DNA of 64,000 nucleotides from Halomonas alkalisoli (GCF_021412585.1 NZ_JAKCMI010000023.1:124001-188000), one strand, 5' to 3'. Positions 48,043-56,970 are shown, numbered from the stretch's first letter. The notes: generated from the sequence alone by a model not told the origin. Program-made: numbers and translations.

Positions 48043-50547
48043 GTGAAAATGGATGCACCGCAACGAAGGCGGTGGCAGCACATCGCTCTGGGTGGCCTTC
48101 TGCTGGCGCTGGCTGGCGCAGCGCAGGGGGCTGGTAATTCAGGCAGCACCGTCTTTCAGCAGGCGCAGCAACGCGTACCGAGTGGGGAAACCCACGTCCT
48201 CACCCGCTTTTTCTACAGCGAGGCCCGAGACCGGCAGTTTGACTTCACCCAGACCGTTTTCGAGTTTCCTGCCCCCATCTTCGTCGCCACGCAGCGCGCC
48301 GACATTGCCCGCGCCGGTGGCACGCTCGACCGCTTGCACGAGAAGTGGGTGAGAGCCGAGCTGCCGAGCAGGGCCTTTGCCTGGCAGGCGTACTGGCCTT
48401 ATGCGGCGGGCCTGGCACTGCTGGTTGCCATGGTCGTGGCCTGGAACGTCAGGCTTCGCCAGCTGGTATCGCGCAAGACAGCGGAGCTGGAGCTGGCCGC
48501 CAGCGTGTTTCGGCATGCGCGGGAGGGCATCGTCATTACCGATGCCAAGGGCGATATCATCGAAGTCAACGAGGCCTTCATGCGTATCACCGGTTACCGA
48601 CGCGATGAGGTCGTGGGCAAGAACCCGCGTCTCCTGCAGTCGGGCCATCAGGAAGAGGGCTTCTATCGAGCGCTGTGGAAGGAGCTGCTGGAGAAGGGCG
48701 CCTGGGAAGGCGAGCTCTGGAACCGGCGCAAGAACGGCGAAGACTACCCCGAACTGCTTACCATTTCGAAGGTCTGCGACAAGCAGGGGCAGACGTCTCA
48801 CTTCGTGGCCGTGTTCACCGATATCAGCCGCCAGAAGGAGCATGAGCGCCAGCTCCAGAGCATGGCGTTCTTCGACGGCCTGACCGGACTGCCGAACCGA
48901 ATCCTGCTGGCCGACAGGCTGCGCCAGGCCATGCTGGCGGCGCGGCGCAGCAGCTGCAAGGTGTCATTGGCGTACATCGACCTGGATGGCTTCAAGGAGA
49001 TCAACGACCGGCTCGGTCACGACGTTGGCGACCGGGTGCTGGTGACCATTGCCGAACGCCTGACGTCGGCCCTCCGTGAGGCCGATACGGTGGCCCGCCT
49101 GGGGGGGGACGAGTTCATCATCGTATTGCCGGAGCAGAGCGATGTGGCCACCGTGATTGGCCTCATCGCTCGGCTGTTGCGCCGTATCGCGGAGCCAATC
49201 GAGATCGAAGAGACCTTGCTGCACGTCTCGGGCAGCATCGGCGTGGTCCATTTTTCTCCCGACGATGAAATCGAGCCCGAGCAGCTGATCCGCCAGGCGG
49301 ACCAGGCCATGTATCAGGCCAAGCAGGCGGGCAAGAACCGCTTTCACATCTTCGATGCCGAACACGACCGCGCGGTGCGCGGACATCATGAAAGTGTCGA
49401 ACGCATGCGCCAGGCCCTGGCCGATGACGAGTTCGTGCTGTACTACCAACCCAAGGTCAACATGTGCACCGGCGAGGTCGTCGGTGTCGAAGCGCTGATT
49501 CGCTGGCAGCATCCGGAGCGCGGGCTCCTGGCTCCAGCCTCTTTCCTGCCGGCCATCCAGCAGCATCCCCTTGCCATTGACCTGGGTGAATGGGTGCTGG
49601 CCGAGGCGCTGGGTCAGTTCGATGCTTGGGCCGACGCGGGCATCAGGCTGCCGGTCAGCGTCAATATCGACGCCATTCACCTCCAGCAGGGCGACTTCGT
49701 CGAACGCCTGCGTGCCGAAGTCGAGCGTCATCCCAGCCTGAGGCCCGGCGATCTCGAACTGGAGGTGCTCGAAACGAATGCGTTGGAAGATATTGCCCAT
49801 GTGGCAAGCGTAATGAAGGCATGTCGAACGTTTGGCGTCGAATTCGCGCTGGACGACTTCGGCACCGGCTATTCCTCGCTGACGTATCTACGACATTTCC
49901 CCGCCAGCGTGCTGAAGATCGACCGCAGTTTCGTACGCGACATGCTCGATGATCCCGAGGATCTGACGATTCTCGAGGGTGTGCTTGGGCTGGCCGTCGC
50001 CTTCCGCCGGGGCATCATTGCCGAAGGCGTGGAGACGTTGCTGCACGGACGCATGCTGCTGGCAATGGGCTATCAACTGGGCCAGGGCTACGCCATTGCC
50101 CGGCCCATGCCCGCGAAGGCGATTCCGGGCTGGCTCGAGTCGTGGCACCCCGACCCGGCCTGGCGCCATCGTCAGCGTGCCCGGCCGGAAGAGCTGCAGG
50201 CCATTTATGCCATGGTCGATCATCGCGCCTGTGCTGCCGGGCTGCTGCACTACCTGAAGGGTGAGCGCGCGGCCCCGCCGGCGATCAGTAGCAGGAAAAG
50301 CCGCCTGAAGCAGTGGTTGTCCGCGCTCGATGAGTCGCCGGTCAGAGGGGGCGAACATACGGCACGAATCGCCGCCCTCTACGCCGCCTATGATCGCCTC
50401 GCCGAGGAGGCGCTGGAACTCAAGGAGCATCAGGACAACGAGCAAGTAAAGGAACACGCCCGGGAGATGGAGGGAGTGAGCGAGGAGTTGCTGGAGCTGC
50501 TGCAGTACTGGATCGATGCCAGCGAGGTTGTTCGCCAGGACCTGTAG
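48043..50547 (+). CDS. PAS-GGDEF-EAL c-di-GMP protein with a shrunken periplasmic sensor
   Basis: An 834-residue inner-membrane protein. A signal peptide (to about residue 30) is followed by a 70-residue remnant of a SBP_bac_3 sensor (residues 35-102), one TM helix (about 117-135), a PAS domain (about 150-265), a GGDEF domain with RLGGDEF near 353 and an RxxD inhibitory site (READ) five residues before it, and an EAL domain with VEAL near 482 and DFGTGYSSL near 605. Both catalytic motifs look intact. The last 130 residues carry His/Cys motifs faintly like a CZB zinc domain. A full SBP_bac_3 domain has about 220 residues, so most of this one is missing. Confidence 0.88.
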   Translation: MKMDAPQRRRWQHIALGGLLLALAGAAQGAGNSGSTVFQQAQQRVPSGETHVLTRFFYSEARDRQFDFTQTVFEFPAPIFVATQRADIARAGGTLDRLHEKWVRAELPSRAFAWQAYWPYAAGLALLVAMVVAWNVRLRQLVSRKTAELELAASVFRHAREGIVITDAKGDIIEVNEAFMRITGYRRDEVVGKNPRLLQSGHQEEGFYRALWKELLEKGAWEGELWNRRKNGEDYPELLTISKVCDKQGQTSHFVAVFTDISRQKEHERQLQSMAFFDGLTGLPNRILLADRLRQAMLAARRSSCKVSLAYIDLDGFKEINDRLGHDVGDRVLVTIAERLTSALREADTVARLGGDEFIIVLPEQSDVATVIGLIARLLRRIAEPIEIEETLLHVSGSIGVVHFSPDDEIEPEQLIRQADQAMYQAKQAGKNRFHIFDAEHDRAVRGHHESVERMRQALADDEFVLYYQPKVNMCTGEVVGVEALIRWQHPERGLLAPASFLPAIQQHPLAIDLGEWVLAEALGQFDAWADAGIRLPVSVNIDAIHLQQGDFVERLRAEVERHPSLRPGDLELEVLETNALEDIAHVASVMKACRTFGVEFALDDFGTGYSSLTYLRHFPASVLKIDRSFVRDMLDDPEDLTILEGVLGLAVAFRRGIIAEGVETLLHGRMLLAMGYQLGQGYAIARPMPAKAIPGWLESWHPDPAWRHRQRARPEELQAIYAMVDHRACAAGLLHYLKGERAAPPAISSRKSRLKQWLSALDESPVRGGEHTARIAALYAAYDRLAEEALELKEHQDNEQVKEHAREMEGVSEELLELLQYWIDASEVVRQDL

Positions 50548-50590
50548 TTCACGAAGCTTGAGCCGACTGAACCCTGCCGTTCACGAAGCG

Positions 50591-50872
50591 CTATAGCGAG
50601 TCCAGCAGCGATAGCTGACTGACGGCCTCGCGGCCCTCGGCGCTCTCGTCGTCCACTTCGAGCACCTTGCGCAGGCCGCGCGAGGCCTGGATGGTGGTCT
50701 CGTCACCCAGCCACATCATGGCCTGGTCATGATCGTCGGCGAGCAGATGCTTCAGGCCACCGAACTGGGTGCCGATCTGCCCCCAGGCGCGGCTGAAGAT
50801 CCAGTCGCCGAACATGTCCTGATGGATATGCACCAGCACATAGTCATGGTCACTTTCCCAGCGGATGATCAC
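50591..50872 (-). CDS. Stand-alone WGR-domain protein
   Basis: A 93-residue protein that is essentially one WGR-type domain: YVLVHIHQDMFGDWIFSRAWGQIG (split here as DMFGDWIF and SRAWGQIG), then a helix. WGR domains are seen beside ligases and in PARP proteins, where they bind DNA ends; small stand-alone bacterial copies have no fixed role. GTG 50872 is chosen because GGAG lies 5 bases upstream; the frame extends to an ATG at 50971 that lacks a ribosome site. It is convergent with the EAL gene and divergent from pdxB. Confidence 0.7.
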   Translation of the reverse strand: MIIRWESDHDYVLVHIHQDMFGDWIFSRAWGQIGTQFGGLKHLLADDHDQAMMWLGDETTIQASRGLRKVLEVDDESAEGREAVSQLSLLDSL

Positions 50873-50982
50873 GAAGGCTCCAGCAAGTCGGGCGTCGCCG
50901 CGTAGCGGCGTGCCAATGTCAGGTGGCGGTATTGTAAGGGTTCGAGCAGACTGGACAAGCCCTGGTATCAAGGAGAGGACTC

Positions 50983-52149
50983 GTGAGAATTGTGGTCGAT
51001 GCCAACGTGCCCGCCGCCGACGCCTGTTTCGGCGAACTGGGCGAGTTGATTCGCTTGCCGGGGCGCGAGATCGACGCCGCGGCGCTACGCGATGCCGATG
51101 TCGTGGTGGTGCGCTCCATCACCCGTATCGATGAGGCGGTGGTGGATGCGGCCATGAGCGGCAACTCACGGCTACGCTTCGTCGGCACCTGTACCATCGG
51201 CACCGACCATGTGGACATGCGGGCCCTGGCTCGCCATGGAGTCGGCTTCGCCAGTGCGCCTGGCTGCAATGCCGAAGCGGTGGTGGACTACGTGCTGGGC
51301 AGCCTGCTGACCCTGGCCGAGCGCCAGGGGTGGCAGCTGTCCGAGCGCCGCGTGGGTATCGTCGGGGTCGGCAACGTGGGCGAGCGGCTGCGCAGGCGCC
51401 TGGCGTCCATGGGTGTCGAGTGCCTGGCCTGCGACCCGCCTCGGGCCGAGGCGGAAGGCGCCGAGGCGGGCGTGCCGCGGTTTGTCGACCTAGATACCCT
51501 GATCGACGAGTGCGACGTGCTGTGCCTGCACACGCCGCTGGTGCGCGAGGGCCCCCATGCCACCCATCATCTGCTCGATGCCCAGCGCATAGCGCGCATC
51601 GAGCCGGGTACGGTGCTGCTCAATGCCGGGCGTGGCGACTGCATCGATGGACTGGCCCTGCGCCAGCGCCTGGCCGGGCCGGGTGATATCAGTGCGGTGC
51701 TGGATGTCTGGGAGTCGGAACCGGCAATCGATGCCGCGCTGCGTGACCTGGCCAACCTTGCGACGCCGCATATCGCCGGCCACAGCCTCGATGGCAAGCT
51801 GCGTGGCACCCATCAGGTCTACGCGGCGCTCTGCCGCCACCTGGGGCTGCCGGCACGGCTGACGCTGGATTCACTGCTGCCGGCGCCGCCGCTGCCCAGG
51901 CTGGTGCTGGATGGCGGCCTGGAGCCAGAGGACGCGCTGAGACGCTGCCTGCGTACGGTCTATGACGTGCGCCGCGACCACGATGCGCTGTATCGCGAAT
52001 CGCGTCGGCGCGGCATGGCTGTCGGCTTCGATGCCTGCCGGGCCGATTATCCGCTGCGGCGTGAGCTCTCCACCCTTGAGGTCGAGCTGCGCGAAGGAGC
52101 CAGGGAACTGGCCCCGCTGCTCAAGGGCATGGGCTGTCGCGTGATTTGA
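50983..52149 (+). CDS. pdxB: Erythronate-4-phosphate dehydrogenase
   Basis: A 388-residue D-2-hydroxyacid dehydrogenase of the DXP-dependent pyridoxal phosphate route. The NAD site is GIVGVGNVGERLRRRL (about residues 122-137). The catalytic Arg, Glu and His are in the usual blocks, with His in TPHIAGHSLDGKLRG. The C-terminal 90 residues are the PdxB dimerisation domain (DUF3410). The start is GTG at 50983 with GGAGAGGA upstream. A strong terminator follows. Confidence 0.93.
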   Translation: MRIVVDANVPAADACFGELGELIRLPGREIDAAALRDADVVVVRSITRIDEAVVDAAMSGNSRLRFVGTCTIGTDHVDMRALARHGVGFASAPGCNAEAVVDYVLGSLLTLAERQGWQLSERRVGIVGVGNVGERLRRRLASMGVECLACDPPRAEAEGAEAGVPRFVDLDTLIDECDVLCLHTPLVREGPHATHHLLDAQRIARIEPGTVLLNAGRGDCIDGLALRQRLAGPGDISAVLDVWESEPAIDAALRDLANLATPHIAGHSLDGKLRGTHQVYAALCRHLGLPARLTLDSLLPAPPLPRLVLDGGLEPEDALRRCLRTVYDVRRDHDALYRESRRRGMAVGFDACRADYPLRRELSTLEVELREGARELAPLLKGMGCRVI

Positions 52150-52172
52150 TGACAACGTGGGTTGAGAAAATG

Positions 52173-52200
52173 CAGAAAGCCCGCCATGGCGGGCTTTCTG
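52173..52200. terminator. Terminator between pdxB and htpX
   Basis: A 13-bp perfect stem, CAGAAAGCCCGCC and its complement, lies 24 bases after pdxB between convergent genes. Its outer part supplies A- and T-rich tails on both strands. Confidence 0.8.
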
Positions 52201-52236
52201 GCTTGAGATGAAGGTGTCGGCCAGGAGAGAGGCCGG

Positions 52237-53136
52237 TTAGCGGTAGGCCGCTTCCTTCAGCGCACGAATGCGATCATCCAGCGGGGGATGGCTTGCGAAC
52301 AGTCGCTCCATCAGCGACTTGGTCTGGCCCTTGGTGATAGCCATGGCGCGCAGGGTGTCCGGCATCTGGTCGGGCATCTGGGTTTCGGCCTTGAGTCGGG
52401 CCAGGGCATTGATCATGGCCCCGGAGCCGGCGAGTTGCGCGCCGGCGGCGTCGGCGCGGTATTCGCGGAAGCGCGAGAACCAGGCAACGATGGCCGAAGC
52501 GATGATGCCGAAGACGATCTCGGCGACGATCACCACCGCGAAGTAGCCCATGAAGCCAAGCCCCGCGCCATCAGTACGGCTCTTCAGGAAGCTGTCCACC
52601 AGGTGGGCCACCACCCGGGCGAAGAACATCACGAAGGTGTTTACCACGCCCTGAATCAGCGCCAGGGTGACCATGTCGCCGTTGGCTACGTGGCCGATCT
52701 CATGGGCCAGCACCGCGCGCACCTCTTCGGGACGCATGCGGTTGAGCAGGCCGGCGGAAACCGCGACCAGCGCGTCGTTCTTGTTCCAACCCGTGGCGAA
52801 GGCGTTCGACTGCTGGGCCGGGAAGATGCCCACTTCCGGCGTCTTGATGCCGGCATCCCGCGACAGTTCGGCCACGGTATCGAGCAGCCACTTCTCGGTG
52901 GCGTTGCTCGGCGTCTCGATCACCACCGTGCCGGTGGAACGCTTGGCCATCCACTTGGAGATGAACAGCGAGATCATCGAGCCGGCCATGCCGACAATGA
53001 AGCAGAAGATCAACAGGGCGTTGAAGTTGATGCCCTGGCCGCGCAGGTAGCCTTCTACCCCCAGCAGGCGCAACGTGATGCTGGCGACAACGATGACCGC
53101 CAGGTTGGTGCCCAGGAAGAGCAGTATTCTCATCAT
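52237..53136 (-). CDS. htpX: Membrane zinc metalloprotease HtpX
   Basis: A 299-residue M48 protease for quality control of inner-membrane proteins, working alongside FtsH. It has two TM segments at the N-terminus, the zinc motif [10 protein letters not shown], then two further hydrophobic segments and the C-terminal third Zn ligand region ([11 protein letters not shown]). The length is close to E. coli HtpX (293). A sigma-32-type promoter sequence lies about 65 bases upstream, which fits its heat-shock role. It is transcribed alone. Confidence 0.94.
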   Translation of the reverse strand: MMRILLFLGTNLAVIVVASITLRLLGVEGYLRGQGINFNALLIFCFIVGMAGSMISLFISKWMAKRSTGTVVIETPSNATEKWLLDTVAELSRDAGIKTPEVGIFPAQQSNAFATGWNKNDALVAVSAGLLNRMRPEEVRAVLAHEIGHVANGDMVTLALIQGVVNTFVMFFARVVAHLVDSFLKSRTDGAGLGFMGYFAVVIVAEIVFGIIASAIVAWFSRFREYRADAAGAQLAGSGAMINALARLKAETQMPDQMPDTLRAMAITKGQTKSLMERLFASHPPLDDRIRALKEAAYR

Positions 53137-53206
53137 CGTTCGGAAACTCCGGTCGTTATCCAGGAAAGGTGGGCCGCGCTGCCCGCGGCCGAAATAGACT
53201 GATGTT

Positions 53207-53236
53207 TAGATACGGCCACTTACCTTGGGTTTCAAG
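53207..53236 (-). promoter_or_regulatory. Sigma-32-like heat-shock promoter of htpX
   Basis: On the minus strand CTTGAAA (53230-53236) is followed after 14 bases by CCGTATCTA (53207-53215). The sigma-32 consensus is CTTGAAA, 11-16 bases, CCCCATNTA, so the -35 is perfect and the -10 matches at six of eight specified positions. Confidence 0.6.
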
Positions 53237-53279
53237 GCTGGCCCAAAATTCAGGCTCTTATGGTGCCGCCAGGCAACGA

Positions 53280-54512
53280 TTACTGCCGATAGCGCGACAG
53301 GAAGCGCTCGAAGCGATCCAGGGCATCGCCCAACTGGTCGGCCCAGGGCAGCGTGACGATGCGCACATGGTCCGGCTCCGGCCAGTTGAAGGCGGTGCCC
53401 TGGACCAGCAGGATCTTTTCCTGCAGCAGCAGGTCCAGCACCAGCTTCTGGTCGTCCTGGATGGGGTAGACCTTGGGGTCGAGCCGCGGGAAGGCGTAGA
53501 GCGCGCCCTTGGCCTTGGTGCAGGACACGCCCGGGATGGCGTTCAGCTTTTCATAGGTAATGTCGCGCTGGGCCAACAGGCGCCCGCCGGGCAGGATCAG
53601 GTCGTTGATTGACTGATAGCCGCCCAGCGCTGTCTGGATGGCGTGCTGGGCCGGGACGTTGGCACACAGGCGCATGGAAGCCAGCATGTTGATGCCCTGG
53701 ATGTAGTCCCGGGCGCGCTGCATGGCCACGCTGCCGGAGAGGGTCATCCAGCCGGAACGGAAGCCGGCGCAGCGGTAGCTCTTCGACAGGCCGTTCATGG
53801 TCACCACGAGCTGGTCCTCGTCGGCCAGGGCGCCGGTTGCCACGTGCTCGGTGTCGTCGTAGAGGATCTTGTCGTAGATCTCGTCGGAAAACACCACCAG
53901 GTCGTGCTCCCGGGCGACCTGGAGCAGTTCGCGGACCACCGCCGGGGGGTAGACGGCACCGGTGGGGTTGTTGGGATTGATGATCACGATGGCCCGGGTA
54001 TGGCTGGTCACCTTGGCCCGCACGTCGTCGACGTCCGGTGCCCAGTCGGCCTGCTCGTCGCAGCGGTAGTGCACGGCACGGCCGCCGGAGAGGTGGGCCG
54101 CGGCGGTCCACAACGGGTAGTCGGGCGCCGGGATCAGCACCTCGTCACCGTCGTTGAGCAGCGCCTGAAGGGCCATCACGATCAGCTCGGAGACGCCATT
54201 GCCGATGAAGATGTCCTCGATGCCGACACCGGGAATCTCCTTGCGCTGGCACTCCTGCATGATCGCCTTGCGTGCCGAGTAGAGCCCCTTGGAATCGCAG
54301 TAGCCCTGGGCCGTGGGAAGATTGCGCATCACATCCTGAAGGATCTCCTCCGGTGCCTCGAAGCCGAACGGCGCCGGGTTACCGATGTTGAGCTTGAGGA
54401 TGCGCTGGCCTTCGTCTTCCAGCCGCTTGGCATGCTCGAGCACCGGGCCGCGGATGTCGTAGCAGACGTTGTCGAGCTTATGCGATTTCCTGAAAAGGGA
54501 GGGCGTGTCCAT
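53280..54512 (-). CDS. alaA: Alanine-synthesising aminotransferase AlaA
   Basis: A 410-residue class I PLP aminotransferase that makes alanine from pyruvate and glutamate. The sequence follows AlaA/YfbQ: LNIGNPAPFGFEAPEEIL, INPNNPTGAVYP, and the PLP Lys in LSKSYRCAGFRSGW. The length equals the family (405-410). It is on the same strand as htpX but separated by about 140 bp that hold the htpX promoter. Confidence 0.93.
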   Translation of the reverse strand: MDTPSLFRKSHKLDNVCYDIRGPVLEHAKRLEDEGQRILKLNIGNPAPFGFEAPEEILQDVMRNLPTAQGYCDSKGLYSARKAIMQECQRKEIPGVGIEDIFIGNGVSELIVMALQALLNDGDEVLIPAPDYPLWTAAAHLSGGRAVHYRCDEQADWAPDVDDVRAKVTSHTRAIVIINPNNPTGAVYPPAVVRELLQVAREHDLVVFSDEIYDKILYDDTEHVATGALADEDQLVVTMNGLSKSYRCAGFRSGWMTLSGSVAMQRARDYIQGINMLASMRLCANVPAQHAIQTALGGYQSINDLILPGGRLLAQRDITYEKLNAIPGVSCTKAKGALYAFPRLDPKVYPIQDDQKLVLDLLLQEKILLVQGTAFNWPEPDHVRIVTLPWADQLGDALDRFERFLSRYRQ

Positions 54513-54580
54513 GAGGTGTCCGAATTCCAGTGGTGTCCAGTGGCTGCCCGATCAGTTTGGCCGTCGGGCAGCGCTGTTGA

Positions 54581-55582
54581 TTATGCGGTCTCGCTGTCGT
54601 CGCCGCTATCGTTATCCCGAGGGAGTGCTTCTGTCCCTGTCCCTGCCTCTGCTTCTGCTTCCGGGGCGGGAGGCGGCGGGATGTCGTCCGGTGTCTCCAG
54701 GGTCAGTCGTCCCAGCTTGCCGTCGCGCAGCTCGTGGAGCAGCACTTCGGCACCGCGATGCAAGTCGACCTCGCCGCCGGCACGCAGGCCGCCGCGGCGA
54801 CTGGCGATGTCACGCAGGATGGCGTGGCCGTCGAAGCCGGCCAGGGCCAGCAGGTCGACCCGCTGAGGACCGTCGGCCTCGACCCGGTCGGCATCGGGAT
54901 TGGGGGCGTAGCCCGGCAGTTCGACGAGCTTGTAGCGGCTCCTGAGCGCTTCGGGGTAGCGCCTGGCCAGTTCGGCGGCGGTGACCACGGCGACATCGAC
55001 ATAGTCGATGGCGGTGTCGCGAATGGCGCCAGTGGCGGCCAGCCGATAGGCGCTGGCCTGGTCCTCGATCTTCGGCCACAGCACCCCGGGAGTGTCGATC
55101 AGCGCCACCCGGCCGGTGATGCGCACCTTCTGCTGGCGCTTGGTCACGGCGGGCTCGTTGCCGGTCTTGGCGATGCTGCGCCCGGCCAGGCCATTGATCA
55201 GGGTCGATTTACCCACATTGGGGATGCCCATGACCATGACCCGAACGTCGCGGTCGGCGCGGATCTGGCCGGCCAGCTCATGGCACAGCTTGGGGATGCG
55301 CTTGAGCTCCCGGGCATTGGTGGTGGTCACGGCCAGGGCGCGGGTGTCGGGTTGGGCATCGAAGTAGGCGACCCATTCGCGGGTGCGCTCCGGGTCGGCA
55401 AGATCGGCCCGCGACAGGATCTTCAGCACCGGCGTGTGGCGGGTCAGGCTGGCCAGCATGGGGTTGGCACTGGAGTAGGGCAGGCGGGCGTCGAGTACCT
55501 CGATCGCCACGTCGATCTCCGGCAGCGCCTCCTGGATCTGGCGGCGTGCCTTGTTCATGTGTCCCGGATACCAGCCGAGCAT
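54581..55582 (-). CDS. rbgA: Ribosome biogenesis GTPase, YlqF/RbgA type (circularly permuted)
   Basis: A 333-residue cpGTPase for late 50S assembly. The motif order is permuted: G4 first (ILSRADL), then G1 GIPNVGKSTLI and G3 DTPG. The G4 motif reads SRAD instead of the usual NKAD. The N-terminal WYPGHMNKA is the family hallmark. The C-terminal tail is acidic and Pro-rich. The ATG at 55582 has GGGAG 7 bases upstream. In Bacillus RbgA helps L16 and other late proteins join; RoxA in this window modifies L16. Confidence 0.9.
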   Translation of the reverse strand: MLGWYPGHMNKARRQIQEALPEIDVAIEVLDARLPYSSANPMLASLTRHTPVLKILSRADLADPERTREWVAYFDAQPDTRALAVTTTNARELKRIPKLCHELAGQIRADRDVRVMVMGIPNVGKSTLINGLAGRSIAKTGNEPAVTKRQQKVRITGRVALIDTPGVLWPKIEDQASAYRLAATGAIRDTAIDYVDVAVVTAAELARRYPEALRSRYKLVELPGYAPNPDADRVEADGPQRVDLLALAGFDGHAILRDIASRRGGLRAGGEVDLHRGAEVLLHELRDGKLGRLTLETPDDIPPPPAPEAEAEAGTGTEALPRDNDSGDDSETA

Positions 55583-55665
55583 TGCACCACTCCCGCAAAC
55601 CGATGGAAAAAGGCCGCCCATCATAGCAGAAGGGCGGCCCCGACAGTGCAGGCTAGCGGCGAGAC

Positions 55666-56067
55666 TTACTCTCCCGGGTGGAAGCTTATCGCCACGGAAT
55701 TGATGCAGTAGCGCAGCCCGGTAGACTCCGGCGGGCCATCGGGGAAGACGTGGCCCAGGTGGGCATCGCAGTGGGAGCAGACCACCTCGGTGCGCTGCAT
55801 GCCATGGGCGTCGTCCGGCTTCTCCTCGATGGCGGCCTTGCCCAGTGGTCGGTCGAAGCTCGGCCAGCCGCAGCCGGCATCGAACTTGTGCTCATTCTCG
55901 AACAGCGGTGCGTTACAACAGACACAGTGGTAGATGCCGTGCTCGTCGCTCACCCGATAGTTGCCGCTGAAGGGGGGCTCAGTGCCCTTCTGGCGCGTCA
56001 CGCGATATTGCTCGGGGCTGAGCTGGGCACGCCATTCGGCGTCGCTTTTTTCGATCTTCTTGCGCAT
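55666..56067 (-). CDS. msrB: Peptide-methionine (R)-S-oxide reductase MsrB
   Basis: A 133-residue cytoplasmic MsrB that repairs the R-epimer of methionine sulfoxide. The two Zn CxxC pairs lie in HCVCCNA and [20 protein letters not shown] and the catalytic Cys in RYCINSVA are intact. The ATG at 56067 has GGAGGAGAG upstream; the frame itself runs to 56568 through tRNA sequence, which is not coding. It complements the periplasmic MsrA at 4.8 kb. Confidence 0.94.
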   Translation of the reverse strand: MRKKIEKSDAEWRAQLSPEQYRVTRQKGTEPPFSGNYRVSDEHGIYHCVCCNAPLFENEHKFDAGCGWPSFDRPLGKAAIEEKPDDAHGMQRTEVVCSHCDAHLGHVFPDGPPESTGLRYCINSVAISFHPGE

Positions 56068-56192
56068 GGCATCTCTCCTCCTGGGGGCGGTGCTTTCCAT
56101 CATGCCATCCATTTCGGGCCTGGCCATCATGTCTCCCATGAGACAACGGATGGGCCTGCGGTTTCCATCCCCGGGGCGTTCAAGGTCGACGG

Positions 56193-56221
56193 TTGACAGC
56201 CCCGAGGTGCTTGAGTAAGAT
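56193..56221 (+). promoter_or_regulatory. Promoter of the tRNA array
   Basis: TTGACA (56193-56198), 17 bases, TAAGAT (56216-56221), then a GC-rich discriminator (TCGCGCC) typical of stringently controlled stable-RNA promoters. The first tRNA begins 31 bases later. Confidence 0.8.
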
Positions 56222-56252
56222 TCGCGCCACCTCGTTGAAGCGAGACGGCTGC

Positions 56253-56328
56253 GTCCCATTCGTCTAGTGGTCCAGGACACCGCCCTTTCACGGCGGGAAC
56301 AGGGGTTCGAACCCCCTATGGGACGCCA
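56253..56328 (+). tRNA. tRNA-Glu (TTC), copy 1
   Basis: 76 bases including an encoded CCA. Acceptor GTCCCAT pairs with ATGGGAC; the anticodon stem CCGCC/GGCGG holds loop CTTTCAC with anticodon TTC at 56287-56289; the T-arm has GGTTCGAACC. Confidence 0.97.
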
Positions 56329-56352
56329 CTCGTTTTCTTCAGGTTGCGGAGT

Positions 56353-56427
56353 GCGGGAATAGCTCAGTGGTAGAGCATCGCCTTGCCAAGGCGAGGGTCG
56401 GGAGTTCGAATCTCCTTTCCCGCTCCA
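56353..56427 (+). tRNA. tRNA-Gly (GCC), copy 1
   Basis: 75 bases with encoded CCA. Acceptor GCGGGAA pairs with TTCCCGC; the anticodon loop TTGCCAA has anticodon GCC; the T-arm has AGTTCGAATCT. It lies 24 bases after tRNA-Glu copy 1. Confidence 0.97.
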
Positions 56428-56491
56428 ATTCCTGCTTCGGCAGGTGAGCAGGTCAAGGTGAGGGTCGTGAGCTGGTGCGCCAGTCCGATCG

Positions 56492-56509
56492 ATCTCCTTT
56501 CCCGCTCCA
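56492..56509 (+). pseudogene. tRNA-Gly 3'-end relic 1
   Basis: ATCTCCTTTCCCGCTCCA equals the last 18 bases of the tRNA-Gly genes, including CCA. The preceding 45 bases keep only scraps of the gene (AAGGTGAGGGTCG resembles AAGGCGAGGGTCG). No tRNA can fold here. Confidence 0.85.
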
Positions 56510-56529
56510 AGCTTTTTGGAAGTCATTGC

Positions 56530-56605
56530 GTCCCATTCGTCTAGTGGTCCAGGACACCGCCCTTTCACGGCGGGAACAGGGGTTCGAACCCCCTATGGGA
56601 CGCCA
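56530..56605 (+). tRNA. tRNA-Glu (TTC), copy 2
   Basis: Identical over 76 bases to copy 1, with encoded CCA and the same anticodon. Confidence 0.97.
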
Positions 56606-56647
56606 CTCTTCCAGTATGCATTACCGATAGCATAGACTGTCAGACAA

Positions 56648-56722
56648 GCGGGAATAGCTCAGTGGTAGAGCATCGCCTTGCCAAGGCGAGGGTCGGGAGT
56701 TCGAATCTCCTTTCCCGCTCCA
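56648..56722 (+). tRNA. tRNA-Gly (GCC), copy 2
   Basis: Identical over 75 bases to Gly copy 1. Only 5 bases separate it from the next tRNA-Glu. Confidence 0.97.
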
Positions 56723-56727
56723 GATCA

Positions 56728-56803
56728 GTCCCATTCGTCTAGTGGCCTAGGACACCGCCCTTTCACGGCGGGAACAGGGGTTCGAACCCCCTATGGGACG
56801 CCA
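56728..56803 (+). tRNA. tRNA-Glu (TTC), copy 3, D-loop variant
   Basis: 76 bases. It matches the other Glu copies except in the D-loop, where GTGGCCTAGG replaces GTGGTCCAGG (two base changes). The stems are unaffected. Confidence 0.96.
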
Positions 56804-56835
56804 GTCAGTCTGATCTATCCAGGTGGTTTCAATAA

Positions 56836-56910
56836 GCGGGAATAGCTCAGTGGTAGAGCATCGCCTTGCCAAGGCGAGGGTCGGGAGTTCGAATCTCCTT
56901 TCCCGCTCCA
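56836..56910 (+). tRNA. tRNA-Gly (GCC), copy 3
   Basis: Identical over 75 bases to the other Gly copies; last intact tRNA of the array. Confidence 0.97.
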
Positions 56911-56970
56911 GTTTCTTTTTCCAAATTCGAATGTGCCAAGGCTCGGCCCGAGAGCCGGGGCGCCGGACCG

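Noticed and set aside
50547..50589. Direct repeat GTTCACGAAGC, twice within 45 bases after the EAL gene
   Set aside because: Only 11 bases and two units; no array, no conservation evidence.
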